Positions 7,246 through 16,156 are shown, counted from the stretch's first letter. The stretch: 28,720 nt of DNA from UBA1563 sp041667115 (GCA_041667115.1 JBAYFO010000047.1:1-28720), one strand, 5' to 3'. The notes: generated by a model not told the origin, from the letters alone. A program made the numbers and translations.

Positions 7246-9008
7246 AAGGATTAAAAGACATAGTAAAACATTCCGATAATTATATAACCGGAATTGCAGC
7301 CGCTCCCGGGCTTAGAATAGGGAAGGCTTATGTTTTTGCAAAAGAAGTTTTGCAAATCAATCATAATGAAATCACCGATATTGAAGAAGCGATTGTTCTC
7401 TTTCATGAAGCATTGGAAAAATCGCAGAAAGAATTACGCAAAATATTTGGTTTTGCTAAGGAAAAAATGGGAGAAGTACGCGCGGCAATATTTGAAGCTC
7501 ATTTAATGATTCTGGATGACCCGGTTCTGATAGGAAATATTACCGAACGAATTAAAAAAGAAAGAAGATTTCCCGAATTTATTGTTGACGATGAAATATC
7601 AAAATATCAGCAATTAATGTTTGGCGCTTCCGAGCATTACATGAAGGAGCGGGCGCTTGATATTGAAGATATTAAAAACAGAATAATCAGAAATCTTCAA
7701 AAGAAAAGATGGCAGTCAAAAATTCCTCTTGATGCAATTGTTGTAAGCGGTAATTTGACTCCGGCAGACACTATCCTTTTTACAAAATCTGCTTCCGTTG
7801 GGTACATAACCGATCATGGCGGACTAACTTCTCACGCGGCAATAATTGCACGTTCGTTAAATCTTCCGGCTGTAGTTGGGACGCATAATGCAAGTGAAAT
7901 AATAAAGGATGGCGACTTACTAATTATTGATGGATTCCATGGGATGATATTTATTAATCCTACCGAGAGTCAGATAAAATATTTTAGTGAAAAGATCAGA
8001 CATCTTTCAGAGATAAATAAGGAGTTAGAAGAATTAATTGATAAACCTGCGGAAACACTAGACGGGAGAAAAGTAAAACTTCTTGCCAATGTGGATGTAA
8101 GCGGTGAGATCGATTATGTAATTGCGAACGGAGCAAAAGGTATCGGGTTGTTCCGGACGGAGCAAATCATTGAAGAGATTGGTGAATTCCCGGATGAAGA
8201 AGAACAGGTAAAGATTTATTCAAATCTTGCAAACAGGATTTATCCCGAAAGCATAACAATCCGTGCGTTTGATATTGGCGGCGATAAAGTACGGCAATTT
8301 GATTTGCAGGAAGCTAATCCTTTTTTAGGTTTGCGTGGAGTGCGTCTCTTGTTAGAAAACGAAAATCTTTTTAAAGTGCAAATAAGGGCGGTCTTACGAG
8401 CCAGCGTTAATAAAAATATTAATTTTATGATTCCGATGGTTTCCACCTTACATGAAATTAAACGGACCAAATTACTTCTTGATGAATGTAAGGCGGAACT
8501 CAATAAAGAAAAGATCCATTTTGATAAACACATGAAAATTGGAATAATGATAGAGGTTCCTTCTGCCGCGGTGATGTCCCGCGATTACGCCAAAGAAGTA
8601 GATTTCCTCAGCATCGGGACGAACGATCTGATTCAATATTTAATGGCTGTTGATAGAGGGAATGATTACGTTTCCAATCTCTACCAGGAATTTCATCCTT
8701 CGGTCATCAGAACATTATCGCATATCGTTATTGAGGGGAAAAAATCCAATGTTACGGTAAATATTTGCGGTGAGATGGCTGCCGATACGCTTGCCGTTCC
8801 TCTGCTTGTTGGAATTGGATTGGATAGCTTAAGCGTTTCGCCATCTGCAATTCCTTCGGTTAAAAGAACTATCCGTGCATTAGATTATTCTAAAGCTAAA
8901 AAATTAGCGGAAGAGTGCCTCAATCTTTCTTCGGAAGAAGAAATTATAAAGGCAATTGAAAAATTCTTTAAAGATAATCTTATCCAACGCACAAGGAATA
9001 TATTATGA
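7242..9008 (+). CDS. ptsI: Phosphoenolpyruvate-protein phosphotransferase (Enzyme I)
   Basis: Enzyme I autophosphorylates from phosphoenolpyruvate and passes the phosphate to HPr. The 588 residues match the usual length (about 570-590). The order is N-terminal HPr-binding helices, then the phosphohistidine domain with GGLTSHAAIIARS (H198). The C-terminal PEP-binding barrel follows, with GIGLFRTE, the IMIEVPSA and SIGTNDLIQYLMAVDR stretches and NICGEMA (C509, the acid/base cysteine). All catalytic residues I can check are intact, so it should be active. The start is GTG, overlapping the HPr stop by 4 bases, with AAAGGAGGC about 13 bases upstream. The stop overlaps the next gene's ATG (ATGA). 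Confidence 0.96.
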   Translation: MKGLKDIVKHSDNYITGIAAAPGLRIGKAYVFAKEVLQINHNEITDIEEAIVLFHEALEKSQKELRKIFGFAKEKMGEVRAAIFEAHLMILDDPVLIGNITERIKKERRFPEFIVDDEISKYQQLMFGASEHYMKERALDIEDIKNRIIRNLQKKRWQSKIPLDAIVVSGNLTPADTILFTKSASVGYITDHGGLTSHAAIIARSLNLPAVVGTHNASEIIKDGDLLIIDGFHGMIFINPTESQIKYFSEKIRHLSEINKELEELIDKPAETLDGRKVKLLANVDVSGEIDYVIANGAKGIGLFRTEQIIEEIGEFPDEEEQVKIYSNLANRIYPESITIRAFDIGGDKVRQFDLQEANPFLGLRGVRLLLENENLFKVQIRAVLRASVNKNINFMIPMVSTLHEIKRTKLLLDECKAELNKEKIHFDKHMKIGIMIEVPSAAVMSRDYAKEVDFLSIGTNDLIQYLMAVDRGNDYVSNLYQEFHPSVIRTLSHIVIEGKKSNVTVNICGEMAADTLAVPLLVGIGLDSLSVSPSAIPSVKRTIRALDYSKAKKLAEECLNLSSEEEIIKAIEKFFKDNLIQRTRNIL

Positions 9009-10042
9009 CCATTATTGAGTTAGTAAAAAAATATGACCCGGAAAATCAATTTGATGTTTTAAAAAATTCTTATCAGCAGATAGAATATGCTAAAAACAAT
9101 AAATACGATCTTGGCACGATTGACACTTCAAAAATAAAAAATATTATTGTCAGTGGTCTTGGCGGTTCGGCTATTAGCGGCGATCTTATGGTCAACTTTC
9201 TGCAGAACGAGATCAAGCTTCCGATTCAAGTAAATAGAAATTACTCTTTACCAAATTATGCTGATCACTCAACCCTTATTCTGGTTTCTTCTTATTCAGG
9301 AAATACGGAAGAAACGATTTCAGTTCTAAATGAAGCCTTGAGCCGGAAATGCCAGATTGTTTGTTTAACAACCGGCGGAAGAATTAAGGAAATTGCCGAT
9401 AAGGAAAAACTCCCGGTTGTTAATCTTCTAAAGGGATTTCAACCGAGGTATTCGTTGGGATTAAGTTTTTTCAGCCTACTTAAAGTGTTGCAGTTGTTGA
9501 AACTTGTCACAACTACTCAAGGAATTATCGATCAAGTTATTTCTCTTTGGAAGAAAAGGGGAGAAGAATATTCTTCTGAAAATAATTATGCGTATCAAGC
9601 TGCCGAAAAACTTATAGGATTTCTTCCGATAATTTATTCTACTGCTGATTTAACTTCTGCCGTAGGGAATAGATTCAAATGCCAGATAAATGAAAACTCA
9701 AAACTTCATGCCTTCCATAATACTTTCCCCGAACTTAATCACAACGAAATTATCGGGTGGGAAACATATGATGAGCGCATCGCTAAGTTGAAAGCATTTT
9801 TTATCGAAGAAGCAACTTCACATCCTCAAATAAAAAAACGATTTGCGATTACGGGAGAATTATTAACTAAAGCCGGAGTAGAAATAATTCCGTTGGGAAG
9901 CTCTGAAAAGACTTTTCAGGAACGGCTGCTTGATTTAATTTATCTGACAGATTGGATATCCTATTATCTTGCAATTCAAAGAGGGAAAGATCCATCTGAA
10001 ATCGACAATATTCATCTACTAAAGAAACGATTATCTGAATAA
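9005..10042 (+). CDS. Bifunctional phosphoglucose/phosphomannose isomerase
   Basis: A SIS-domain sugar isomerase interconverting glucose-6-P, fructose-6-P and mannose-6-P. It is the small type known from archaea and some bacteria, not the classical 550-residue Pgi. The 345-residue protein has two SIS folds. GLGGSAISGD (51-60) and SSYSGNTEET (95-104) bind the phosphate. PELNHNEIIGWE and the C-terminal NIHLLKKRL carry the family's conserved Glu/His residues. The start overlaps the ptsI stop by 4 bases, so it is translated with HPr/EI and feeds glycolysis or mannose-nucleotide synthesis. Whether it is the only Pgi in the genome cannot be told from here. Confidence 0.9.
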   Translation: MTIIELVKKYDPENQFDVLKNSYQQIEYAKNNKYDLGTIDTSKIKNIIVSGLGGSAISGDLMVNFLQNEIKLPIQVNRNYSLPNYADHSTLILVSSYSGNTEETISVLNEALSRKCQIVCLTTGGRIKEIADKEKLPVVNLLKGFQPRYSLGLSFFSLLKVLQLLKLVTTTQGIIDQVISLWKKRGEEYSSENNYAYQAAEKLIGFLPIIYSTADLTSAVGNRFKCQINENSKLHAFHNTFPELNHNEIIGWETYDERIAKLKAFFIEEATSHPQIKKRFAITGELLTKAGVEIIPLGSSEKTFQERLLDLIYLTDWISYYLAIQRGKDPSEIDNIHLLKKRLSE

Positions 10043-10057
10043 CATTGTGAAAATCAA

Positions 10058-10435
10058 ATGTCTGAAATAAAGAAAATTCTCATAGCCGACGATAATTCAA
10101 TTAATCAACAAGTTCTTGGTAGATTACTGAAAAAACTGGGTTACGAATATGATGCAGTTGAGAATGGTGAAGAAGCAGTGCAAAGAACGTTGCTTCATAA
10201 TTATTCTCTTATTTTTATGGATGTTCACATGCCAATAATGGGTGGTGTTGAAGCTACAAAAAAAATTAAGCTAAATTGCAACAGCAACTGTCCTATAATA
10301 ATTGCGCTTACTGCCGATTCATTTATTGGAGATGAGGAAGAGCTGCTTGCTGCCGGAATGGATGATTACCTGGCAAAACCGATCAGCAAAGAAAATCTAG
10401 AATATAAATTGATGCAATGGTTGCAGAAAGATTAA
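10058..10435 (+). CDS. Stand-alone response-regulator receiver domain protein
   Basis: A 125-residue single REC domain with no output domain. Key residues are present: the acidic pair D11/D12 in IADDNSINQ, phospho-acceptor D55 in MDVHMPIMGG, T85 in ALTAD and K107 in LAKPIS. The IADDNSINQ..VL and MDVHMP forms are typical of receiver domains found in hybrid histidine kinases, so it may act as a phosphorelay intermediate or by protein contact. No histidine kinase or HPt protein is visible in the window. It lies 15 bases after the sugar isomerase and 29 bases before the preferred pyrE start, so it is probably cotranscribed. Confidence 0.9.
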   Translation: MSEIKKILIADDNSINQQVLGRLLKKLGYEYDAVENGEEAVQRTLLHNYSLIFMDVHMPIMGGVEATKKIKLNCNSNCPIIIALTADSFIGDEEELLAAGMDDYLAKPISKENLEYKLMQWLQKD

Positions 10436-10464
10436 AACAGTATATGATAAAAGAAGATGAACTT

Positions 10465-11049
10465 ATGAACAATTTAACGGAAGAAACGTTATTAGCTGTT
10501 TTCAAAAAAACAGAAGCACTCTTAAATGGACATTTTCTTCTGACCTCCGGCAGGCACAGCAATGTTTATTTTCAATGTGCAAAGGTACTTCAATATCCTG
10601 AATACAATAAAAACATCTGTGCGGTTTTAGCTGAACATTTTAAAGATTATGAAATTGATACTGTGATTGCACCGGCTATTGGAGGCATAGTGGTAGGACA
10701 AGAAGTAGCACGGCAATTAAACAAACGATTCATCTTTGCCGAACGTGAGGATAAGAAATTAAACTTGCGCCGTGGTTTCTCAATCGAAAAGGGAGAACGG
10801 ATTTTAGTTTGTGAAGATGTAGTGACAACAGGCGGTTCTGTTTATGAAGTTATTGACATCATTAATGCTGCGGAAGCAGTTCCTATTGGTGTTGGATTTA
10901 TTGTGGATAGAAGCAAAGGGAAAGTTCAATTTGGAGTAGAGCAAAAAAGTGTGATCTCTCTCGATGCTATTTCTTACGAACCTGGCAATTGTAATTTGTG
11001 TAAAGAGAACATTCCGTTTATCAAACCCGGCTCGCGGAAAATAATATGA
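10465..11049 (+). CDS. pyrE: Orotate phosphoribosyltransferase
   Basis: Transfers the ribose-5-phosphate of PRPP to orotate, giving OMP in pyrimidine synthesis. The reading frame is open from 10417, but the ATG at 10465 is chosen. It avoids overlap with the receiver-domain gene, has AAAGAAGATGAA just upstream, and gives a normal 194-residue protein. Motifs are LTSGRHSNVYFQCAKV (substrate side), IAPAIGGIVVGQE, and the PRPP loop LVCEDVVTTGGS (residues 114-125). A C-terminal pair C176/C179 (NCNLC) recalls a subgroup of bacterial PyrE, from memory. ATG at 10444 is an alternative start. Its stop overlaps the mscS ATG by 4 bases. No other pyrimidine gene is in the window. Confidence 0.9.
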   Translation: MNNLTEETLLAVFKKTEALLNGHFLLTSGRHSNVYFQCAKVLQYPEYNKNICAVLAEHFKDYEIDTVIAPAIGGIVVGQEVARQLNKRFIFAEREDKKLNLRRGFSIEKGERILVCEDVVTTGGSVYEVIDIINAAEAVPIGVGFIVDRSKGKVQFGVEQKSVISLDAISYEPGNCNLCKENIPFIKPGSRKII

Positions 11050-12182
11050 TAAATAATCTGTTAGAACATCTTCGTTCTAATTTGAATAATGATTTACTCT
11101 ACCTGGTAATAATCAGCCTGGCAGTAACCCTTTTTATTATCTTTATCGGAAAAATACTTTCCTTAGCTTCGCGAAAAATATTGAGCCCCATTGTGGAGCG
11201 TTCCAAAACAAATTTTGATGACCAACTGTTTGACTTGATGAAATCAACCTCTTATAAAATCATTATTTTAATCGGACTGTTTGTCGGTTTTGGGATATTT
11301 AAAAGCGGCTTAACCTTAACCTCCGGGAATCCTCCACGGAAAATAAATGAAATTTATCCCTATATCACAGATGCTATAATAGCTTTAGACACTATTTTGT
11401 TTGTGATAATTGTTTTGGTTTTACTTCTTATCAGTTTTAAAGTAGTGACAATTTTCTTTAAGTGGTATTCGGGGAAAATAGATTCCGGAGAGAACAAAAA
11501 TTTAAGCGGAAGTTTGTTCCCACTACTTCAAAAACTGAGTAAACTGGTTTTAGGGGCTCTTGCCTTTGTTATTGTTCTGGCAAAATTTAAAATAGATATT
11601 AGTGGATTTATTGTTTCACTTGGAGTCGGTTCTCTTGCCATCGCATTAGCTGCTCAGGAGACAATTTCAAATATGATTTCCGGTTTTATAATTATGACTG
11701 ACCGACCGTTCCGTATTGGCGACAGAATAAAAGTTAATCCCGACTTAGTTGGTGACGTAGTTGAGATCGGTATTAGAAGTACAAAAGTGCTTGATTTTGA
11801 CAGCAATATTATCATCGTTCCCAACAACGATATTGTGAAATCAAGGATTGTAAACCTAACATATCCCTCTTCTTTATCGCGAGTGGTTGTGGAAGTTTCT
11901 GTTTCTTATACTTGTGATATCGACAAAGTAAAAAAGATTTTGATTTCGCTTGCGAAAAATAATCCACTAGTTGCTAAGACTCCTGAGCCGGATACTTTTT
12001 TAACTAAATTTGGTGATTCCGGGGTAGATTATCGTCTCACGGCATACACGGAAAATTATCAAAACAATGCAAAACTCGGAAGTGAACTGAGAGAAGCGAT
12101 CTTTAACGAATTTAGAAAAGAAAAAATAGAAATTCCATTTCCGCAAATGGATGTTCATATACAAAAAAATAATGAGAGCTAA
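11046..12182 (+). CDS. MscS-family mechanosensitive ion channel
   Basis: An inner-membrane channel that opens on hypo-osmotic shock. The 378-residue protein has about five hydrophobic segments (near 17-39, 70-90, 108-136, 160-182 and 186-205), more than the three of E. coli MscS. The last is the Gly/Ala-rich pore helix LGVGSLAIALAAQETISN. The beta domain follows with GDRIKVNPDLVGDVVEIG and IIIVPNNDIVKSRIVN, then a mixed C-terminal domain. The ATG overlaps the pyrE stop. The stop is one base before the preferred start of the peptidase gene. Confidence 0.9.
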   Translation: MINNLLEHLRSNLNNDLLYLVIISLAVTLFIIFIGKILSLASRKILSPIVERSKTNFDDQLFDLMKSTSYKIIILIGLFVGFGIFKSGLTLTSGNPPRKINEIYPYITDAIIALDTILFVIIVLVLLLISFKVVTIFFKWYSGKIDSGENKNLSGSLFPLLQKLSKLVLGALAFVIVLAKFKIDISGFIVSLGVGSLAIALAAQETISNMISGFIIMTDRPFRIGDRIKVNPDLVGDVVEIGIRSTKVLDFDSNIIIVPNNDIVKSRIVNLTYPSSLSRVVVEVSVSYTCDIDKVKKILISLAKNNPLVAKTPEPDTFLTKFGDSGVDYRLTAYTENYQNNAKLGSELREAIFNEFRKEKIEIPFPQMDVHIQKNNES

Positions 12183-12183
12183 A

Positions 12184-13452
12184 ATGAAATACCTGATCCT
12201 GTTTACTAGTCTGTTCATCTCTTTAAATGGACAAATCAAGTTCGATACCTACTTTGAAAATAAAACACTAAGAATTGATTATTATCATACCGGTGATAAA
12301 GCCACTGACGAATATTCCTTTGATGAGCTGCGCGAAGAACCTTACTGGGGCGGTTCCCAAACCAATTTACTTGATGTATTTAATTACGGGAAATATAAGG
12401 TCGAAGTAGCAGATTCAAGTTCCGGAAAAATTATCTTTTCAAAATATTACTCAACACTATTTTCTGAATGGCAGACAACCGAAGAGGCAAAGAAATACAA
12501 AAAAAGTTTTAATGAATCGGTTGTTTTCCCTTTCCCGAAACAGACTGTCGTTGTTACTTTTTTCTCGAGGGACAGAAAGAATGACCTGCATAAAAAATTT
12601 GAGTTGACGGTAAATCCTAAAAATTATTTTATCGCAAAAGACCGAAGAAATGAATTCCCGAATTTTAAAGTGCAGTACTCAGGTGATCCGGCAAAGAAAG
12701 TTGATATTGTGATTATTCCCGAAGGCTATACACAGGAAGAAATGGAAAAATTCAAAGCCGATTGTAATAGGTTTGCACAATACTTATTTAATGCTTCTCC
12801 TTACAAAGAGAATAAAGAAAGTTTTAATATTTGGGGAATCGATGCTCCATCAAAAGAAAGTGGAACAGATATCCCCGCACAAAATATTTGGAAAAGAACG
12901 GATGTTAATACTACTTTTTATACGTTTGATGAAGAGCGTTATTGCATGACTTCCGATTATAAAGCTGTTCGCGATTATGCCGCAAATGCACCGTACGATC
13001 AAATCTATATTTTAGTTAACTCTTCAAAATATGGCGGTGGATCTATTTATAATCATTATTCTGTTTGTGTTGCCGATAATAAATTATCAGAATATATTTT
13101 CGTCCATGAATTCGGGCATGGCTTTGCATTTTTAGCTGATGAATATTATACAAGCTCAACAGCGTACCTTGATTTTTATCCCACCGATATTGAACCGCTT
13201 GAAGCTAACTTAACAACCAGGGTGAATTTTGATGCAAAATGGAAAGATATGGTTGATAAAGATATTCCGATCCCAACTCCCAATGATCCCAAATATATAG
13301 GCAAGGTTGGTTTATTTGAAGGAGGTGGATACGTAGCAAAAAATATTTATCGCCCTAGCTATGATTGCTCCATGAAGTCGGCTTCGGTAAATAATTTTTG
13401 CCCGGTATGTAAAAAAGCTATTCAAGAGATGATTGATTTTTATTCAAAATAA
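12184..13452 (+). CDS. Exported M64-family metallopeptidase
   Basis: A zinc metallopeptidase of family M64 (IgA peptidase group). HEFGHGFAFLADEY (residues 308-321) gives the HExxH zinc site, with D319 as the likely third ligand. VDIVIIPEGYTQEEMEKF earlier is the other recognisable family signature. The frame is open from 12151, but the ATG at 12184 gives a clean signal peptide (MKYLILFTSLFISLNGQ), has GAGAG nearby and starts one base after the mscS stop. The mature N-terminal part (about 20-160) is probably the beta-rich M64 N-terminal domain. There is no type IX sorting domain: the protein ends MIDFYSK. It is therefore probably periplasmic or exported by another route. The 3' end overlaps the next gene by 20 bases. 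The substrate is unknown, and IgA cleavage should not be assumed in an environmental organism. Confidence 0.85.
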   Translation: MKYLILFTSLFISLNGQIKFDTYFENKTLRIDYYHTGDKATDEYSFDELREEPYWGGSQTNLLDVFNYGKYKVEVADSSSGKIIFSKYYSTLFSEWQTTEEAKKYKKSFNESVVFPFPKQTVVVTFFSRDRKNDLHKKFELTVNPKNYFIAKDRRNEFPNFKVQYSGDPAKKVDIVIIPEGYTQEEMEKFKADCNRFAQYLFNASPYKENKESFNIWGIDAPSKESGTDIPAQNIWKRTDVNTTFYTFDEERYCMTSDYKAVRDYAANAPYDQIYILVNSSKYGGGSIYNHYSVCVADNKLSEYIFVHEFGHGFAFLADEYYTSSTAYLDFYPTDIEPLEANLTTRVNFDAKWKDMVDKDIPIPTPNDPKYIGKVGLFEGGGYVAKNIYRPSYDCSMKSASVNNFCPVCKKAIQEMIDFYSK

Positions 13453-14749
13453 AATTAGTGCGATAGAGAGCAAGCTTAAATTTTTGTTACTAAAAACTGA
13501 TTACCGACAACCTATGTATTATCGTGATCTTCATCAAACAATTGAGACCGTAACTTCTAAACTATTTCAAACAGAAATAGAGATGCTCATTACGGTTGTT
13601 CAGGAACTTGTTAAACAGAAAGAGATTCAAATTCTCGGTGGAAGAATTTGGAAATTTTCACTTGAGAAGCAGGGATATGAACTAATTTATCAGACTACAA
13701 AAAAATCTAAAATTAATAGTGACTTTATTCTTTCATTAAGCGATTATCCTCTTTTTGATAATCTGGAAAAAGAAAGAACGGTTCTTCGGTCGGAGACGAA
13801 TGATTTTCTGAAGAGAAAAGGGATTTCCAGATATTATGCATCTGGAGTTGGAGATAAAATAAAGAACAATGGCAAAAAATATTACGAGTATCTGTTAGCG
13901 TTCAACAGTTCAAACGTAAGTTTGGAGTACAAATATTCGTTGAATATTATTGCGACGGTCGTAACTTCAAAATTGAAACAATGGCGCTCATCCAAAAGCG
14001 AGCGGTCACTAAAAGCCGATATAGACAAAGCCCGTCTTCTTCAAAAATCAATTCTTCCGCAACACGAATATCCGTTTTTTGATTTTGATCTATATGGAAT
14101 TACCTATCCTGCTGAAATTGTCGGCGGAGACTTTTTTGATTATCTCGAAATTGGAGATGACAAAGAACGATTAGGGGTAGTGCTTGGAGATGCTGCCAGT
14201 AAAGGAATAGCTGCATCTGCAGAAGCGATGTACATTTCCGGAGCCATCCGCATGGCAATGACCTTTGAAATAAAAATAGCTACGCTGATGAGAAGGATCA
14301 ACACCCTGGTGAACAAAATATTTAGCGATGATAAATTCAGTTCACTTTTTTACGGCGAACTATCAAATGATAAAACCGGTTTATTCCTTTTTGCAAATGC
14401 AGGGCACAATCCTCCTTTCTTTTATAAGAGAAAAGAGAAAAAGATATTTTATCTCAATCCAACCGGACCAGTGTTAGGACCTGCGCCGAAGGCAGGCTAC
14501 GGCGTAGACAGCATTCATTTTGAAAAAGGTGATGTGCTTTTAATTTATAGTGATGGAATGATTGATTCGGCAGACAAAAACTTTGAACCCTTTGGTGAAA
14601 AGAAAATTGAAGAAATATTAACCACGAACGTGCATCGGTCTTCTAAAGAAATAGCTGCATTGCTCATTGAAGCAGTTGTAAAATACTCTGAAGGGGGAAT
14701 GTATAATGATGATAAGACGGTTGTTGTAATTAAGAAAAAAGAAAATTAA
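13433..14749 (+). CDS. SpoIIE/PP2C-type serine phosphatase with uncharacterised N-terminal module
   Basis: A cytoplasmic, metal-dependent Ser/Thr phosphatase of the SpoIIE/RsbU type. The catalytic domain spans about 195-435. It begins with the helix ARLLQKSILPQ and carries metal-binding GGDFFDYL (D233, D236) and LGDAASKG (D253), then NAGHNPP, YSDGMIDS and DDKTVVV. Such proteins usually dephosphorylate anti-sigma-factor antagonists, but no antagonist or anti-sigma gene is visible. Residues 1-80 look helical and may be a winged-helix-like fold. Residues 85-190 may be a degenerate GAF-like sensor; I do not recognise either firmly. The ATG lies 20 bases inside the peptidase gene, with AAGAG just before it; no better in-frame start lies nearby. 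A GC-rich patch (14481-14509) sits between two catalytic motifs. Confidence 0.87.
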   Translation: MIFIQNKISAIESKLKFLLLKTDYRQPMYYRDLHQTIETVTSKLFQTEIEMLITVVQELVKQKEIQILGGRIWKFSLEKQGYELIYQTTKKSKINSDFILSLSDYPLFDNLEKERTVLRSETNDFLKRKGISRYYASGVGDKIKNNGKKYYEYLLAFNSSNVSLEYKYSLNIIATVVTSKLKQWRSSKSERSLKADIDKARLLQKSILPQHEYPFFDFDLYGITYPAEIVGGDFFDYLEIGDDKERLGVVLGDAASKGIAASAEAMYISGAIRMAMTFEIKIATLMRRINTLVNKIFSDDKFSSLFYGELSNDKTGLFLFANAGHNPPFFYKRKEKKIFYLNPTGPVLGPAPKAGYGVDSIHFEKGDVLLIYSDGMIDSADKNFEPFGEKKIEEILTTNVHRSSKEIAALLIEAVVKYSEGGMYNDDKTVVVIKKKEN

Positions 14750-14790
14750 CTTGGGACAAATCAATTAACTATTATAAAGAATAATTGAAA

Positions 14791-16155
14791 ATGATATACT
14801 CCATTGACCCTACCACAGAAGAGATCATCGCAGAATATGAAGAATATTCGGATGAGAAAATTCTTAGATACATTGAAAAAGCAGAAGAAGCATACCAATT
14901 TCATCATAGACTTTCCCTTGACAAACGTATTGAGTTGATGTTAAATGCTGCTTTAATATTAGAAAAACAAAAAGAAGCATTATCTCATCTCATGACACTT
15001 GAAATGGGAAAACCTATTGCACAATCACGCGCAGAAGTTGAAAAGTGTGTCTGGCTGTGTAAATATTATTGTGAAAACGCCGAGCATTTCTTAGCCGATG
15101 AAATTATTTCAACCGATGCTAGCAAAAGTTATGTCTCCTTTCAGCCGCTGGGAATTATTTTAGCAGTAATGCCCTGGAATTTCCCTTTTTGGCAAGTCTT
15201 TCGTTTTGCTGTGCCAAATTTGCTTGCCGGGAACGCATGTCTGCTAAAGCATTCATCCAACGTTAGCGGAACCGCACTTGCAATTGAAAAAATATTTCGT
15301 GATGCAGGGTTCGCGGAAAATCTTTTTGGTACATTACTGATATCTTCATCAAAAGTGAAACAAGTAATAGAACATCCGTTTGTAAAAGCTGTAACACTAA
15401 CCGGAAGTACTCCGGCAGGCAAATCGGTTGCTACCATTGCCGGAAATGTTTTGAAAAAATCTGTCCTTGAATTAGGAGGGAGTGATCCTTATATCATTTT
15501 AGAAGATGCTGATCTGGTTGAAGCCGCTAAGACATGTGTAACTTCAAGATTGATAAATGGTGGTCAAAGCTGCATTGCCGCAAAAAGATTTATTATCGTT
15601 GAAAAAATATTTGACCATTTTCAGAAGTTATTTGTTGAGCAAATGAAATTGAGGAAAATGGGAAACCCGTTTGATGCAACGGTCTCTGTTGGACCTCAGG
15701 CAAGGATCGATTTAAGAAATGAATTGCAAGCTCAAGTTGAACAAAGTGTGGAGCAAGGAGCAGTTATTTTGCTCGGTGGTTTTATTCCGGAAGGGGATGG
15801 AGCCTTTTATCCACCGACTGTTCTTACTAACGTCGATGAAGATAATATCGCTTTTCAAGAAGAAATATTCGGACCTGTCGCTCCTTTGATAAAAGCCAAA
15901 AATGAAGATGATGCTATTCGTTTAGCTAATAAAACTGTCTTTGGTTTAGGCGCCGCAATCTTTACAAAAGATTTAGATAAAGGAGAAAAAATCGCAAAAG
16001 AAAAACTTCTTGCAGGTTCTTGCTTTATAAATTCGTTTGTTAAATCAGATCCCCGGTTGCCGTTTGGTGGAATTAATCAATCAGGATACGGCAGAGAACT
16101 TGGGCTTTTCGGAATAAGAGAATTCGTAAACATCAAAACAATTTATGTGAGCTAA
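14791..16155 (+). CDS. NAD(P)-dependent aldehyde dehydrogenase, succinate-semialdehyde type
   Basis: Oxidises an aldehyde to its acid; the best match is the Sad/YneI branch of succinate-semialdehyde dehydrogenases. The 454-residue protein has MPWNFPFWQVFRF (cofactor-binding region), LTGSTPAGK, LELGGSDPY with E227, GGQSCIAAKRF with nucleophile C261, EEIFGPVAPL, and LPFGGINQSGYGRE near the end. The frame also opens with TTG at 14785, but the ATG at 14791 is preferred. It is somewhat shorter than the 480-residue GabD type, which fits Sad. No GABA or 2-oxoglutarate decarboxylase gene is nearby, so the physiological substrate is open. The stop is one base before the ATG of the MgtC-like gene. Confidence 0.88.
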   Translation: MIYSIDPTTEEIIAEYEEYSDEKILRYIEKAEEAYQFHHRLSLDKRIELMLNAALILEKQKEALSHLMTLEMGKPIAQSRAEVEKCVWLCKYYCENAEHFLADEIISTDASKSYVSFQPLGIILAVMPWNFPFWQVFRFAVPNLLAGNACLLKHSSNVSGTALAIEKIFRDAGFAENLFGTLLISSSKVKQVIEHPFVKAVTLTGSTPAGKSVATIAGNVLKKSVLELGGSDPYIILEDADLVEAAKTCVTSRLINGGQSCIAAKRFIIVEKIFDHFQKLFVEQMKLRKMGNPFDATVSVGPQARIDLRNELQAQVEQSVEQGAVILLGGFIPEGDGAFYPPTVLTNVDEDNIAFQEEIFGPVAPLIKAKNEDDAIRLANKTVFGLGAAIFTKDLDKGEKIAKEKLLAGSCFINSFVKSDPRLPFGGINQSGYGRELGLFGIREFVNIKTIYVS

Positions 16156-16156
16156 T

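Noticed and set aside
6979..9008. Complete sugar-transporting PTS
   Set aside because: Only HPr and Enzyme I are present; no EIIA, EIIB or EIIC domains are encoded in the window.
12184..13452. Type IX sorting domain on the M64 or M1 peptidases
   Set aside because: Both end without the conserved sorting sequence (…MIDFYSK and …FNDNNAYE), unlike the cargo protein at 19601-22849.
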